The notes under the pieces are model-generated. The model searched no databases, had not been told where the DNA came from, and saw only the letters and a program-made list of their open reading frames with translations. Below are positions 42,107 to 51,860 of a stretch of 64,000 nucleotides of DNA, piece after piece; within the stretch, counting starts at the first letter, position 1, and every line of letters starts with the position of its first letter. The DNA is from Rhizobium sp. L1K21 (GTDB taxonomy: Bacteria > Pseudomonadota > Alphaproteobacteria > Rhizobiales > Rhizobiaceae). The position numbers were made by a program, and so were the translations under genes. The stretch covers positions 62,001 through 126,000 of the forward strand of contig NZ_JAMXLE010000001.1 of assembly GCF_024055895.1 (NCBI RefSeq). Reading direction: 5' to 3'.

Positions 42107-43137
42107 GGAGACGGCCTCGCTGCCTTTTTGCTGAACAAGGCGCGCACGTTCTTCGACTGCAGAAGCAGAACGAAAACAACAACCAACGCCTTGATGATCA
42201 AATTGTATTCAGGCGGCAGACCGGAGATCAGGATCGATGTGGTCAGCGCCTGGATAACCAGCGCCCCGATGACGGTCATGCCGAGATATATCCGTCCGCC
42301 GGCCAGCGAACCGCCCCCGATCACAACCGCCAGGATGGCGTCCAGCTCGATGTAGAGTGCGACGGAGACCGGGTCGGATGTGTGCGTGTCTGCGGTGAGA
42401 ATGACGCCGGCACATGCTGCCAGCAATCCGCAGACAATATAGGCCACAAAGATGATGATCCGCGCGTTGACGCCCGCCAGGCTGGAGGCCGCTGCATTGC
42501 CCCCCACGGCTTCGATGAAGAGGCCCAAAGCGGTTTTGCGCAGCACCAGCCAGAGCGCGGCAAAGATTGCGAGGCCGACGATGATGCGTGTGGGGATCAA
42601 CCAGATATGGCCGGTGGAAAGGCCCTGCAGGAGTGCACTTTCAAAGCTCGGGTCCGTGCCTCCGTAGAAGAGATTGATGAGCATGCCGATGCCGCGCCCG
42701 GAAACCATCAGGATCAGTGTTGCGATAATGGGCTGTATTCCGAGGCCGGCCACGAGAAAACCGTTCCACACGCCGCAGGCGATACCCGCACCCAGCGCCA
42801 TCAACAAGATGGCAAAATGGGAATCGCCGGCATGAATGCGCCAGGCGATGATTGCGCCCGCAATGGCAATGGTGGAGCCGACCGACAGGTCGATGCCCTT
42901 GGTTCCAATCACCACGGCCATGCCGAGTGCCACGATTGCGGTCGGTGTGGCACGGTAGAGAATATCGATCAGGTTGCCGAACAGACGGCCTTCGACGATG
43001 CGGATGTCGTAAAAGTTCGGCGAGATGAACCCGTCCACGATCAGGATCACGGCCAGTGCTAGCAATGGCCAGATGGCTCGGCTGCCTTTCAGTCGGTTCA
43101 GCCACGTCTCATCAATATTTTTGCGTTCAGTGACCAT
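42103..43137 (-). CDS. ytfT: Sugar ABC transporter permease (YtfT type)
   Basis: A 344-residue BPD-2 permease: ATPTAIVALGMAVVIGTKGIDLSVGSTIAIAGAIIAW and AVVIGGGSLAGGRIYLGMTVIGALVIQALTTSILISGLPPE. It forms the heterodimeric channel with YjfF. The start at 43137 overlaps the ytfR stop by 11 bp. Confidence 0.85.
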   Translation of the reverse strand: MVTERKNIDETWLNRLKGSRAIWPLLALAVILIVDGFISPNFYDIRIVEGRLFGNLIDILYRATPTAIVALGMAVVIGTKGIDLSVGSTIAIAGAIIAWRIHAGDSHFAILLMALGAGIACGVWNGFLVAGLGIQPIIATLILMVSGRGIGMLINLFYGGTDPSFESALLQGLSTGHIWLIPTRIIVGLAIFAALWLVLRKTALGLFIEAVGGNAAASSLAGVNARIIIFVAYIVCGLLAACAGVILTADTHTSDPVSVALYIELDAILAVVIGGGSLAGGRIYLGMTVIGALVIQALTTSILISGLPPEYNLIIKALVVVFVLLLQSKNVRALFSKKAARPSP

Positions 43138-44644
43138 CGTCCCCCGCAATCATTTGGATTATTTTTTCGCGATTGATGTCTGCGCCTTCGATTTCGCCGA
43201 TTTTTTCGCGGTCTCGGAGAACGGCCACCCGGTCGGAGGATGCTATGATCTCATCAAGCTCTGAGGAGGCGACAAGCAACGCCAGACCCTTTTGGCAAAG
43301 CTCTCGAATGAGGGTGATGATCTCGGCATGCGCGCCGACATCGATGCCGCGTGTCGGCTCATCCAGAAGGAGAATGGATGGCTGAGAGGCCAGCGCACGC
43401 GCCAGCACAACCTTCTGCTGATTGCCACCGGAAAGCTGGCCAACGGGTTTATCAGCATTGGGTGTGGCAATGGCCAGCGCCTTGATCATTTCCTCGGCGA
43501 GCCGTTCCTGGTCGCGACGCGGCACACGCGATAGCCAGCCGCGTTTTGCCTGCATCGACATGACGATATTTTCACGAATGGAAAGTTCGCCCACCAGGCC
43601 CTCTGCCTTGCGGTCTTCCGGGCAGAAGGCGATACCGGAATTGATCGAGTAACGGGGCGAGCTGCGCCCCACGCTTTTTCCGCCAACCGAAAGCGTTCCG
43701 CTGTCGTGGCGGATGGCGCCGAAGAGAATTTTGGTCAGTTCCGTGCGCCCAGAACCCAAAAGACCTGAAAGACCAACGGCTTCACCGGCGCGAAGGGTCA
43801 GGTTGAAGGGTTTGAGCGTGCGCTTGCGCCCCAGGCCCTCGGCAACCAGCACTGGCTCGCCTTTCGTGGCGTTGCTCTTGGCGGCAAAAGTCGCCTCAAC
43901 CTCACCCAGTTCACGGCCAATCATCATGGAGATCAGCTCGTTGCGGGTAATATCCTTTGCCAGACCCGTGCCCACCAGATTTCCATTGCGCAAAACAGAG
44001 ATGCGATCTGAGATTTCATAGACCTGATCGAGAAAGTGGGTAATGAAGACAACGGCAATGCCGCGCGACTTCAGATCGCGGATGATGTCGAACAGTGCAG
44101 CCGTTTCCTGCGCGTCCAGGCTGGCGGTCGGTTCGTCGAGAACGAGAACGCGCGTATCATCATCAAGCGCGCGGGCAATGGCAACGAGTTGCTGAACGGC
44201 CACCGAATAGGAGCCCACCGCCTGTTCAATATCAATATCGAGCTTCAGGCGGCGGAGCTTTTCACGTGCCATCTCGCGCGCCTTGCGCCACGAGATCATG
44301 CCGAAACGACCAACGGTCTTTTCAAGGGTCAGGTTTTTGGTCACGGACATTGCCGGGATCAGGTTCACTTCCTGGTAGACCGTTGAAATGCCGAGCGCCT
44401 GCGCCTCGCCGGTTGTCTGGAAACTGAGCGGCTTTCCCTCCAGCAGGATTTCACCGCTGTCCTTGGTGGATGCGCCGGTGAGGATCTTGATCAGCGTGGA
44501 CTTGCCGGCGCCGTTTTCGCCGAGCAGAGCATGCACTTCACCCGGCATAAGCGTCAGGTTGACATTGTCGAGTGCCAGGACACCCGGAAAAGCCTTGCAA
44601 ATACCCCGCATTTCCACTCGCGGGGTGCTGGCATTCATATTCAT
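43127..44644 (-). CDS. ytfR: Sugar ABC transporter ATP-binding protein (YtfR type)
   Basis: A 505-residue protein with two ABC domains. The first has Walker A GENGAGKS, signature YSVAVQQLVAIARAL and Walker B VLVLDEPT. The second has the degenerate loop GLLGSGRTELTK, signature LSGGNQQKVVLARAL and Walker B ILLLDEPTRGID. This degenerate second site is standard for sugar importers of the RbsA/MglA class. A 13-bp hairpin separates it from ytfQ upstream. Confidence 0.9.
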   Translation of the reverse strand: MNMNASTPRVEMRGICKAFPGVLALDNVNLTLMPGEVHALLGENGAGKSTLIKILTGASTKDSGEILLEGKPLSFQTTGEAQALGISTVYQEVNLIPAMSVTKNLTLEKTVGRFGMISWRKAREMAREKLRRLKLDIDIEQAVGSYSVAVQQLVAIARALDDDTRVLVLDEPTASLDAQETAALFDIIRDLKSRGIAVVFITHFLDQVYEISDRISVLRNGNLVGTGLAKDITRNELISMMIGRELGEVEATFAAKSNATKGEPVLVAEGLGRKRTLKPFNLTLRAGEAVGLSGLLGSGRTELTKILFGAIRHDSGTLSVGGKSVGRSSPRYSINSGIAFCPEDRKAEGLVGELSIRENIVMSMQAKRGWLSRVPRRDQERLAEEMIKALAIATPNADKPVGQLSGGNQQKVVLARALASQPSILLLDEPTRGIDVGAHAEIITLIRELCQKGLALLVASSELDEIIASSDRVAVLRDREKIGEIEGADINREKIIQMIAGDDGH

Positions 44645-44693
44645 GGATCAGCTCCTGCCTCGCTGCGTTCAAGTTGAGCACAGCCTCCGATAT

Positions 44694-44725
44694 CCGACAC
44701 CCGGTCCATCACGACCGGGTGTCGG
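44694..44725 (-). repeat. Intercistronic hairpin between ytfQ and ytfR
   Basis: CCGACACCCGGTC (44694-44706), 6-base loop, GACCGGGTGTCGG (44713-44725): 13 perfect pairs with no U tract on the operon strand. This fits an RNA stability or processing element that raises binding-protein mRNA over the ATPase and permeases. Confidence 0.75.
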
Positions 44726-44750
44726 CTTTCAAAGCTTTACGTCTTGAGGC

Positions 44751-45668
44751 TTAGTCTTTCGCCGTGTGCAGGTCAGACGGAATAACGATCCACTTGTCCA
44801 GCTCGTGGGGGTTCTTCAGGTAGTCGAGAACCACCGGATAGATGAAGCCACCGACAGCCGAACGCAGTTCAACAGAGGCGTTGGCCTCACCCTTGGCAAG
44901 CGCGTCCTTGATGGCAGGAACATAGTCTACCGATACCATGAGGACGTCCTGGCCGGGCTTCAGACCCGCTTCCTTCATGGCCTGGATTGCGCCAAGCTGC
45001 ATGTTGTCGTTGTGTGCGAAGGATGCGCAGATGCCGTCCAGATTGTTGGTGGACTTGATGAAGGCTTCCATGACCTTCTTGCCGCCTTCGGTGGTGAAGT
45101 CACCGGACTGGGTGGCAACAATTTCCATAGCCGGGAACTGGCTGATAATGGCTTCGAAGCCCTTCTTGCGCTCGATGGCAGGCGCTGAACCGGTGGTGCC
45201 CTGCAGTTCTACGATCTTGCAGGTTCCCTTGGAGGCTGCAGCCAGCCATGCACCGGCAAGACGGCCTTCGAGGTTGAAGTCGGCGGAAATGCGGGTCACA
45301 TAGAGCGACTTGTCTTTTACTTCCACATCGCGGTCAACGAGGAAAACCGGGATATCTGCGTCCTTGGCTTCCTGCAGAACATCATCCCAGCCAGTGACGA
45401 CAACGGGGGCAATGATGATGGCGTCCACGCCCTGAGCGATAAAGGCGCGAACGGCACGAAGCTGCTCTTCCTGCTTGCCCTGTGCGTCAGCAAATTTCAG
45501 GTCAACATCATAATCCTTGGCGGTGTCCTGCATGTTCTTGGAAAATGCCGGACGCCAGTCCCCTTCCGATCCAACCTGCGAAAAGCCGATCGTTGTCGCG
45601 CCTGCCATGCTCGCTGCAAACGAGGCCATGGCAAATACGCTACCCGCCAAAATAGTCTTCAATGACAT
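44751..45668 (-). CDS. ytfQ: Sugar ABC transporter substrate-binding protein (YtfQ type)
   Basis: A 305-residue periplasmic protein. Signal peptide MSLKTILAGSVFAMASFAASMAGA, then the YtfQ core TTIGFSQVGSEGDWRPAFSKNMQDTAKDYDVDLKFADAQGKQEEQLRAVRAFIAQGVDAIIIAPVVVTGWDDVLQEAKDADIPVFLVDRDV. E. coli YtfQ binds galactofuranose. GGGAGGAAA before ATG 45668 fixes the start. It is first in the operon ytfQ-R-T-yjfF-gntR. Confidence 0.9.
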   Translation of the reverse strand: MSLKTILAGSVFAMASFAASMAGATTIGFSQVGSEGDWRPAFSKNMQDTAKDYDVDLKFADAQGKQEEQLRAVRAFIAQGVDAIIIAPVVVTGWDDVLQEAKDADIPVFLVDRDVEVKDKSLYVTRISADFNLEGRLAGAWLAAASKGTCKIVELQGTTGSAPAIERKKGFEAIISQFPAMEIVATQSGDFTTEGGKKVMEAFIKSTNNLDGICASFAHNDNMQLGAIQAMKEAGLKPGQDVLMVSVDYVPAIKDALAKGEANASVELRSAVGGFIYPVVLDYLKNPHELDKWIVIPSDLHTAKD

Positions 45669-46340
45669 TTCGATTTCCTCCCTTTGAAATGTATGGAGAC
45701 AGCCACCTCCATGGCGTCTCAGCAATAAAACCATATAATAATATCATATAAATGAGCAAGTGTCGGCCCAGCACCTTTTTAGATCGTATTCTTTTCGAAA
45801 AATAATTTAAAATCATATGCTTGTCTGGTCATGCGCGGAATTTGTACAAAAAATAAGATGGTCAATATTTGAGCAATATAGTCGCGACATAATAGATATG
45901 AAAATTGCAATACAACTCTCGATGTCTTCCTGCGTTCAGCCGTTTATGGTGGATAGTTCCTTTGCTAAACGTCCAATAGGTAGCCTAGTCCTTCATGTGT
46001 TGACAGTGGTCAGCGATTAGAGCGTCGGGCGATAATATTGAGCCATTCTGCGGCAAGGAATTTCCGTCAGGATCGAGGACTTTACCGAAGGCTGTACCCG
46101 TAGGTACAGTCGAGGTGAAGGCCGACGATGATGGCGGAAATTCGTTCCGCCCGAAGGGTTGGCCGAAACCGGCCCGCCACAGCGTCGAAGGGTTTGACTG
46201 TAGCTATGGCTATAGCCTGCACCCTTCTCCTCGTGGAACGAACCGGTTTGGGTCAACAGAATGGATCAATATTATCGCCCGACGCTCTAATGAAGGGGGA
46301 GGTAAGCATCGCGTTCGACACCTGATGAGATGGAGAGGTC
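45669..46340. other. 672-bp intergenic region with AT-rich promoter part and MITE
   Basis: The left part (45669-46017) is strongly AT-rich, with CATATAATAATATCATAT near 45730-45750 close to the ytfQ start, a possible promoter or GntR-family operator. The right part is the 268-bp MITE-like element at 46020-46287. An AT-rich frame here (45817-46020) has no protein-like features. The alpha/beta hydrolase start follows with GGAGAGG at 46331-46337. Confidence 0.6.
46020..46287. mobile_element. MITE-like element, 268 bp, with 31-bp terminal inverted repeats and TA target sites
   Basis: The left end 46020-46050 and the right end 46257-46287 are inverted repeats of 31 bp with one mismatch (starting GAGCGTCGGGCGATAATATT). 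Both ends are bordered by TA (46018-46019 and 46288-46289), as expected for IS630/mariner-type transposition. An inner inverted pair, 46089-46111 with 46196-46218 (19 of 23 matched), adds to the fold. There is no transposase; the short frames inside show no known domain. It is probably a non-autonomous derivative moved by an IS630-family enzyme elsewhere in the genome. Confidence 0.8.
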
Positions 46341-47237
46341 ATGAAACCGTCTGAAAAAGAAATTCTTGCCTTTCAGGCCCGCTGCGACGCCTTCTATCCT
46401 CCTGACGCTGTTGATGCATCGGTTGCCCAGCAGCGCGAATGGTACGATGCGCTTTGTGCGGCCTTTTCTCCAGCTCTACCATCCGGTTTGACCTATGAGG
46501 ACTCCCGTGTTGCAGGGGTCAAAACCCGACGTTACCGTCCTTCATCGGTAACAAGCGAGACGCTGCTTTTATATCTGCATGGCGGTGGCTTTGTTGTCGG
46601 ATCGCTGGAAAGCCACCATTCAGGCTGCGCCGAGATTGCCGAGGCTGTTGGTGCGGAAATGGTCGCGGTGGACTACCGCCTGGCACCTGAACACATCTGG
46701 CCTGCGCAAACCGATGATTGTTACACTGTATTGAAAGCACTGCTTTCGGAAGAAAGACCGGTCATTGTCATGGGCGACAGTGCCGGCGGCAACCTTGCCG
46801 CGGGGCTTGTACTGCGGGCGGCAGGCGATGGCAGGCTCGAGTACATTGTCGGACAGGTGCTGATTTATCCGGTGCTTGGTGGCGACCTTGGAAAAGGCTC
46901 CTACATCGAAATGGCCGAGGCGCCAGGGCTCACCACGGCAGATGTTCGCTTTTATGCCGATATTCTGGGTGCGCCTTCCGACAATCCGATCGCCCATCCT
47001 CTGAAAGCTGAAAGCCTTGCCGGGCTGCCGCCAGCCTACATCACTGCTGCGCATTTTGATCCGCTGCGGGATGACGGTCGCAACTATGCTGCCCGGCTTG
47101 CGCAAGCCGGTGTGGATGTGACCTATCGCGAAGAGCCGCAGATGGTTCATGCCTGGCTGCGCGCCCGGCATATAAGCCCGGGAGCAAAGGAGGGCTTCCG
47201 GGCTTTGACAGAGGGCACGAAACGTCTCTTGCGCTGA
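46341..47237 (+). CDS. Alpha/beta hydrolase (hormone-sensitive lipase family)
   Basis: A 298-residue cytoplasmic esterase. It has the HGGG oxyanion motif at 80-83, nucleophile S147 in GDSAGG, Asp in HFDPLRDDG and His in QMVHAWLR. The family hydrolyses short acyl esters. It lies 53 bp past the MITE and converges with the CocE-type hydrolase gene, so its own promoter may include MITE sequence. Confidence 0.88.
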   Translation: MKPSEKEILAFQARCDAFYPPDAVDASVAQQREWYDALCAAFSPALPSGLTYEDSRVAGVKTRRYRPSSVTSETLLLYLHGGGFVVGSLESHHSGCAEIAEAVGAEMVAVDYRLAPEHIWPAQTDDCYTVLKALLSEERPVIVMGDSAGGNLAAGLVLRAAGDGRLEYIVGQVLIYPVLGGDLGKGSYIEMAEAPGLTTADVRFYADILGAPSDNPIAHPLKAESLAGLPPAYITAAHFDPLRDDGRNYAARLAQAGVDVTYREEPQMVHAWLRARHISPGAKEGFRALTEGTKRLLR

Positions 47238-47282
47238 GTTGACGGGGAACTCTATCCCCGCCTCACACAGCTTTGTTTGACG

Positions 47283-49286
47283 TTACATAAAATCCCGGGG
47301 GATGCGTTTTTCGAAGACGCGCTCGAAGATTTGTTCTTCATCTTCGAATGCGGCCACACTCGCCGTCAGCAGCCATTCGGTGTCAGTGCAGGCGAGCTTG
47401 GTGCGGCATACGGTTCGGATGAACCAGCCGGGGCGGGACATATCGCAGGTCCACACCGCCTCTCCCACTGACGAAAGGTGGTCATTTGTGGTGATCGACC
47501 ATGTTTCGTCGCGGATTTGCCGTGTCGCAAGGCCGGTTTGCGGATGTTCAGACAGGCCTGAGTCGTCATAGATGTGGTAATGCGTGACCCCGGCTTGCAG
47601 GTCGCGCATGACATGGCGCCGGCTCGCGCCAGGAGCCTGCTCGATATATTTCGGCAGTGGATCCGGGTTTTCGGGCTCTTCGACATTCGTCTTTTCATGT
47701 TCGCCGAGGAGCGGCAGCTTGAAGCTCAGGCTTGCCGTATCGAAGGTGAGGCCCGGGTCGAATGGTGCCGGCAGGATCATCGGCCAGTAGGATGTGGAGA
47801 GTGAAAGCCTGATCTTGTGGCCCGGCTTGAAGGAATAGCCGCAGGTGTCGAGAAGCAAGGTAATCTCAACCTTCTCACCTCTCGGCATGGCCTCGGGAAA
47901 CTCATAAGACTGGCGATGGGCGAGGTTGAGCACACCGAAGGCGACGCGATAAGCGGTGCCGTCGGGATGCACATCCACAAGACGTGCGCAAAGGTTAGCC
48001 CAGTCTGCATCGCAGGCGACCTCGACGGTCAGTGATGCGCGGCCCAGAATATCGACGCCGGTTTTGAGGACGTCCGTTTCGAACACAAGAGAGCCTGCGT
48101 CATCAACCCGCTGGTCCACGGCCATTTCTGCATCCGGCTTCAGCGTAAAATATTCGCCGGACATGGTACCGGTGTCGAGCGGTGAGCGGTGATAGACATC
48201 GCGCGCGTCGCCGTCCTTGGCCGGTGCGCCCTTGACCAGCGAGCCGTCAGACGCAACGGAAAGTTCAAGTGTCTCGGGGGTTTTCCAGGTCTCCTTGGCG
48301 ATCCATTGGCCGGGGTCGAAATCGCGGCGCGGGGCCGGGCGGATCGCTTCGGTTATATAGGCGCGCACCTGCGGAAGGCTTTCAGCGCCATTATCCTCAT
48401 CCCTCAGCCAGCGATTCCACCAGCGGATCGCTTCGCCCAGAAAATCGGCTCTAGGCTTGGGCCAGGCAAAGTGGGGATATTTGTGCACCCAGGGGCCGAT
48501 CAGCGCCTTGGCCTTTTCGCCAAGGCCCTCGACTGCCCGCAAGGGGGTGTTGCGATATCCGTCAGCCCAGCCTGCAATCACCAGAGCCGGAATTTCAACG
48601 GCAGAGAAGTCCTCGCAGATGGAACCGTGTTTCCAGAAGGCATCACGGCGCTGGTGTGACAGCCATTCTTCAAGAAAATATGGCTCCTTTTCCAACCGTT
48701 CCAACCACATGGCTCGCCATGCATCACCCACAATGGCGGGGTCCGGTGAACGCGACTGATAGGCGAGCATTGTGGAGGCCCAGCCCAGCTGGGCGGCGAG
48801 ATGGCAGCCGTTCTTGTAGTGAATGTCGTCGTTGTACCGGTCAACGGTCGAGGCAATCGAGATAACCGCCTTGAGTGCCGGTGGGCGGAGCGCCGCCACC
48901 TGCAGGCAGTTGAAGCCGCCCCAGGAAATGCCCATCATGCCGACGGATCCGTTGCTCCAGGGCTGCTCTGCAATCCAGGCAATCAATTCACAGGCATTGG
49001 CGAGTTCCAGTTCGGTATATTCGCCATCAATCACGCCATCGGATTCGCCTGAGCCGCGAATGTCAACGCGGACACCGGCAATGCGTGCTTCAGCAAAGAC
49101 CGGATAGGTTGATTCATCGCGCGGGCTCGTTCCGTCTCTCTTGCGATAAGGCAGGAACTCGAACACCGCAGGCACGGGATCAGCTTCAGCGCCATCTGGC
49201 ATCCATATACGGGCTGCCAGGCGTGTTCCGTCTTTCAGTGTGATCCACTGGTTTTCAATGGTGGTAAAGCTGCGTTTTTCAGACAC
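47283..49286 (-). CDS. CocE/NonD-family hydrolase
   Basis: A 667-residue protein without a signal peptide. Catalytic S121 lies in GMMGISWGGFN, the Asp in IAGWADGYRNTP and the His in GPWVHKYPHFAWP. A jelly-roll C-terminal domain follows (about 340-530), plus an extra ~130-residue tail. Family members are X-prolyl peptidases, cephalosporin acylases and cocaine esterase. It is in an operon 26 bp after a Tat-exported binding-protein gene, so it likely acts on the imported compound. Confidence 0.87.
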   Translation of the reverse strand: MSEKRSFTTIENQWITLKDGTRLAARIWMPDGAEADPVPAVFEFLPYRKRDGTSPRDESTYPVFAEARIAGVRVDIRGSGESDGVIDGEYTELELANACELIAWIAEQPWSNGSVGMMGISWGGFNCLQVAALRPPALKAVISIASTVDRYNDDIHYKNGCHLAAQLGWASTMLAYQSRSPDPAIVGDAWRAMWLERLEKEPYFLEEWLSHQRRDAFWKHGSICEDFSAVEIPALVIAGWADGYRNTPLRAVEGLGEKAKALIGPWVHKYPHFAWPKPRADFLGEAIRWWNRWLRDEDNGAESLPQVRAYITEAIRPAPRRDFDPGQWIAKETWKTPETLELSVASDGSLVKGAPAKDGDARDVYHRSPLDTGTMSGEYFTLKPDAEMAVDQRVDDAGSLVFETDVLKTGVDILGRASLTVEVACDADWANLCARLVDVHPDGTAYRVAFGVLNLAHRQSYEFPEAMPRGEKVEITLLLDTCGYSFKPGHKIRLSLSTSYWPMILPAPFDPGLTFDTASLSFKLPLLGEHEKTNVEEPENPDPLPKYIEQAPGASRRHVMRDLQAGVTHYHIYDDSGLSEHPQTGLATRQIRDETWSITTNDHLSSVGEAVWTCDMSRPGWFIRTVCRTKLACTDTEWLLTASVAAFEDEEQIFERVFEKRIPRDFM

Positions 49287-49312
49287 TTGAGATTATTCCT
49301 ATCCGCTTTGTA

Positions 49313-50896
49313 TTATGCGTCGAACCAGACGCGGCTACCGACATAACCGTTCGAAAGGTCATTTCCGATGTCATCTACAAAGCCCTTGATCTGTTTTGTT
49401 GAGGCCATGATGTAGTCGTTGAAGACGGGAAGGATCAGACCACCTTCATCGCGGACCATCAGCGCCATCACCTTATAGAGCTCCTTGCGCTTGGTTTCGT
49501 CCAGTTCCGCGCGCGCCTGAATCAGCATCTTGTCGAAATCCTCGCGCTTGAAGCGCGTATCGTTCCACTGCGCGGTGGAGAGATAGGAGGTAGAATAGCG
49601 TGAATCCTGGGTCGGGCGGCCGCCCCAATAAGAGGCGCAGAAAGGCTGAACATTCCAGACGTTGGACCAATAGCCGTCTTCCGGCTCGCGCTTCACGTCT
49701 ATTTCAATCCCGGCCTTCTTTGCGCTTTCCTGGAAGAGAATAGCTGCATCGACGGCACCCGGGAAGGCGGCTTCAGATGTGCGCAAAAGGACCGGTCGAT
49801 CCAGTCCTGATTTCTTGAAATGGAAGGCGGCCTTGTCCGGATCGTAGACACGCTGTTCAATGCCTTCCGGTGCCAGTGCATAGTTGCTGTTGACGGGATA
49901 GTCGTTGCCAAGCGTGCCGTAGCCGCCAAGCACCTTTTCCAGGAGTTCTTCGCGATTGATCGCATATTTCAGGGCAAGGCGCAGGTCGTTGTTGTCGAAG
50001 GGCGCCGTGTCACAATGCATGAGGAAAGAATAGAATCCCTTGCCCGCGCTGCGGAGGATCTCAACAGTCGGCGCACGCTTCAGCAGCGGTACGGTTTTGG
50101 GGACAACGTTGTTGATGAAGTGAACCTGTCCCGACGAAAGCGCTGCGACACGTGCCGTCGCGTCGTTCATGACGGTGATTTCGACGGCATCGACAAAACC
50201 GCGATCCGAGCGCCAGTCATTGGGGTTTTTCTCGAATACGCCACGGATGCCCGGTTCGAAGGCCTTCATGATGTAGGGGCCCGTGCCGATAGCAGCGTTG
50301 GGGGCGTCGACGCCGCCTTTCGGCTGAATGATCAAGTGATAATCACTCAGCATCAGCGGCAGGTCGGCATTGCCTTCGGTCAAGGTCACAACCAGATCGC
50401 CCGCCTTTTCTTCGACAGAGACGATTGAGCCAAGGAGTCCGAGTGCGCCGGACTGGGATTTTTCATCGGCATGGCGCTTCAGGGTCGCAACCACGTCACT
50501 CACCGTCATCTTGGAACCATCATGGAAGCTGACGTCGTCGCGGATTTTGAAGGTCCAGACGGAGGCATCTGCCGACGGCACCCAGGAGGAGGCAAGCGAA
50601 GGCAAGGCGGCACCGGTTTTCGGATCGCTTTCGACGAGCGTGTCACCCCACAGACGGCCAGCGACGAAGAGAACGGACGCGCTGTAGGTGGCCGGGTCGA
50701 GTATGTCGGTGCTGGCTCCGCCCTTGAGGCCGAGCTTCAGCGTACCGCCACGTTTTGGTTCCTCAGCCTGGGCGCGCGATGGCAGAAGGCCACCAAAGGC
50801 GCCAAATGCGCCAACCATGGCCGCGCCGCCGAGAAAGGTGCGCCGGTCGATTGCAGTCGTCTGGAGGAGAGTGCTGTTCTTCATCGTGTCTGACAT
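49313..50896 (-). CDS. Dipeptide-type ABC substrate-binding protein, Tat-exported (copy 2)
   Basis: A 527-residue SBP family 5 protein. The twin-arginine signal DRRTFLGGAAMVGAFGAFGG ends near SRAQA-EE. The core RGGTLKLGLKGGASTDILDPATYS...WVPSADASVWTFKIRDDVSFHDGSKMT is typical of DppA-like proteins. It is closely similar over its full length to the binding protein at 55418-57007, including the C-terminus IGNDLSNGYVGSRVWFDA. It has no permeases of its own; it pairs with the CocE-type hydrolase and probably shares the nearby transporter. Confidence 0.88.
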   Translation of the reverse strand: MSDTMKNSTLLQTTAIDRRTFLGGAAMVGAFGAFGGLLPSRAQAEEPKRGGTLKLGLKGGASTDILDPATYSASVLFVAGRLWGDTLVESDPKTGAALPSLASSWVPSADASVWTFKIRDDVSFHDGSKMTVSDVVATLKRHADEKSQSGALGLLGSIVSVEEKAGDLVVTLTEGNADLPLMLSDYHLIIQPKGGVDAPNAAIGTGPYIMKAFEPGIRGVFEKNPNDWRSDRGFVDAVEITVMNDATARVAALSSGQVHFINNVVPKTVPLLKRAPTVEILRSAGKGFYSFLMHCDTAPFDNNDLRLALKYAINREELLEKVLGGYGTLGNDYPVNSNYALAPEGIEQRVYDPDKAAFHFKKSGLDRPVLLRTSEAAFPGAVDAAILFQESAKKAGIEIDVKREPEDGYWSNVWNVQPFCASYWGGRPTQDSRYSTSYLSTAQWNDTRFKREDFDKMLIQARAELDETKRKELYKVMALMVRDEGGLILPVFNDYIMASTKQIKGFVDDIGNDLSNGYVGSRVWFDA

Positions 50897-51033
50897 TGGA
50901 GGCCCCTTTTGGTTCGTTGTGGGCCCGAGGGTATTATCAATACATCGTTCCGCAATTTCGCTAACTGACGTGACTTTACGCTAATTTACGCTATGTTTCC
51001 GGCTCCTTTGTCGCCGAACACGTTGGATTCTGC

Positions 51034-51819
51034 ATGGAACACTTTGTCGAAAACCTCCGCACTGCCTGCGCCACCAAGCGCTCGATTTCGCAGATATGCC
51101 GCGAGATCGGCATCAATCGCCAGCAGTTCAACCGCTATATCAACGGGGAGACGATGCCATCGGCCCATAACCTTGCCCGTATTGCGGATCATTTTGGTCT
51201 GATGAGCGGTGATTTCTCTCTGCCACCCCGGATATTCGTGGGGCGGTTGCAACAGCCGAAACGGGGTGGCGCGGAGGGATCGGAACTGTTCAAGGGGTTC
51301 CCCGGCGATATTGCTTCACTCAGACGCCATGTCGGCTATTTCCAGACCTATCATCAGTCGCCATCCTGGCCGGGAATGGTCGTCTGTTCCGTCAGCCGTA
51401 TTTTCGAGCGCGAAGGGCTGATGCATGTGCGATCAGCAGAAAGAGTCCGCGACGTTGAAAACGAGATTCATCAATATACGAAATATGATGGACTTGCGGC
51501 ATTCTTACGCAACCGCATTTTTATCTATGAGAGGGCCAGGGGACCCAGTTCCATTCTCTCCCAGACGATCCTGCTGCCCTTCGAGGTGCATCAAAAAACC
51601 TATCTGCGGGGAACCACCATGGGGGTATCCTGGCGCAAGGAGAGTTTGCCTTATGCGTCGCGGATGATATGGCGCTATCTTGGCACTGCGCCTGACTTGC
51701 GCCAGATGCTATCGCGTAGCGGCGTCGTACCCTTGTCCTCGCGGCAATTGCCGCCGACGGTCAAGAGTTTTCTCGATGCACCGGAAGCCGACGTGCTCAG
51801 CGTGCCAATCGAATATTGA
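51034..51819 (+). CDS. XRE-type helix-turn-helix regulator
   Basis: A 261-residue protein. An N-terminal HTH_3-like domain (SISQICREIGINRQQFNRYINGETMPSAHNLARIADHFGL) is followed by a ~190-residue domain I do not recognise, which probably binds a ligand. It is divergent from binding-protein gene copy 2 (137-bp gap) and convergent with the ATPase gene, so it likely controls one or both transport operons. Confidence 0.8.
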   Translation: MEHFVENLRTACATKRSISQICREIGINRQQFNRYINGETMPSAHNLARIADHFGLMSGDFSLPPRIFVGRLQQPKRGGAEGSELFKGFPGDIASLRRHVGYFQTYHQSPSWPGMVVCSVSRIFEREGLMHVRSAERVRDVENEIHQYTKYDGLAAFLRNRIFIYERARGPSSILSQTILLPFEVHQKTYLRGTTMGVSWRKESLPYASRMIWRYLGTAPDLRQMLSRSGVVPLSSRQLPPTVKSFLDAPEADVLSVPIEY

Positions 51820-51860
51820 ATAAAGGGCGGTGCATTGTGTTGCCCCGCCCCTTCTCGATT

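Noticed and set aside
45817-46020. A 67-codon frame in the AT-rich part upstream of the MITE.
   Set aside because: Its amino acid composition is not protein-like, there is no Shine-Dalgarno sequence, and it ends in the MITE border.
46128-46325. A 65-codon frame running through the MITE into the hydrolase leader.
   Set aside because: It reads through the terminal inverted repeat and has no domain or ribosome site. It is more likely by-product than gene.
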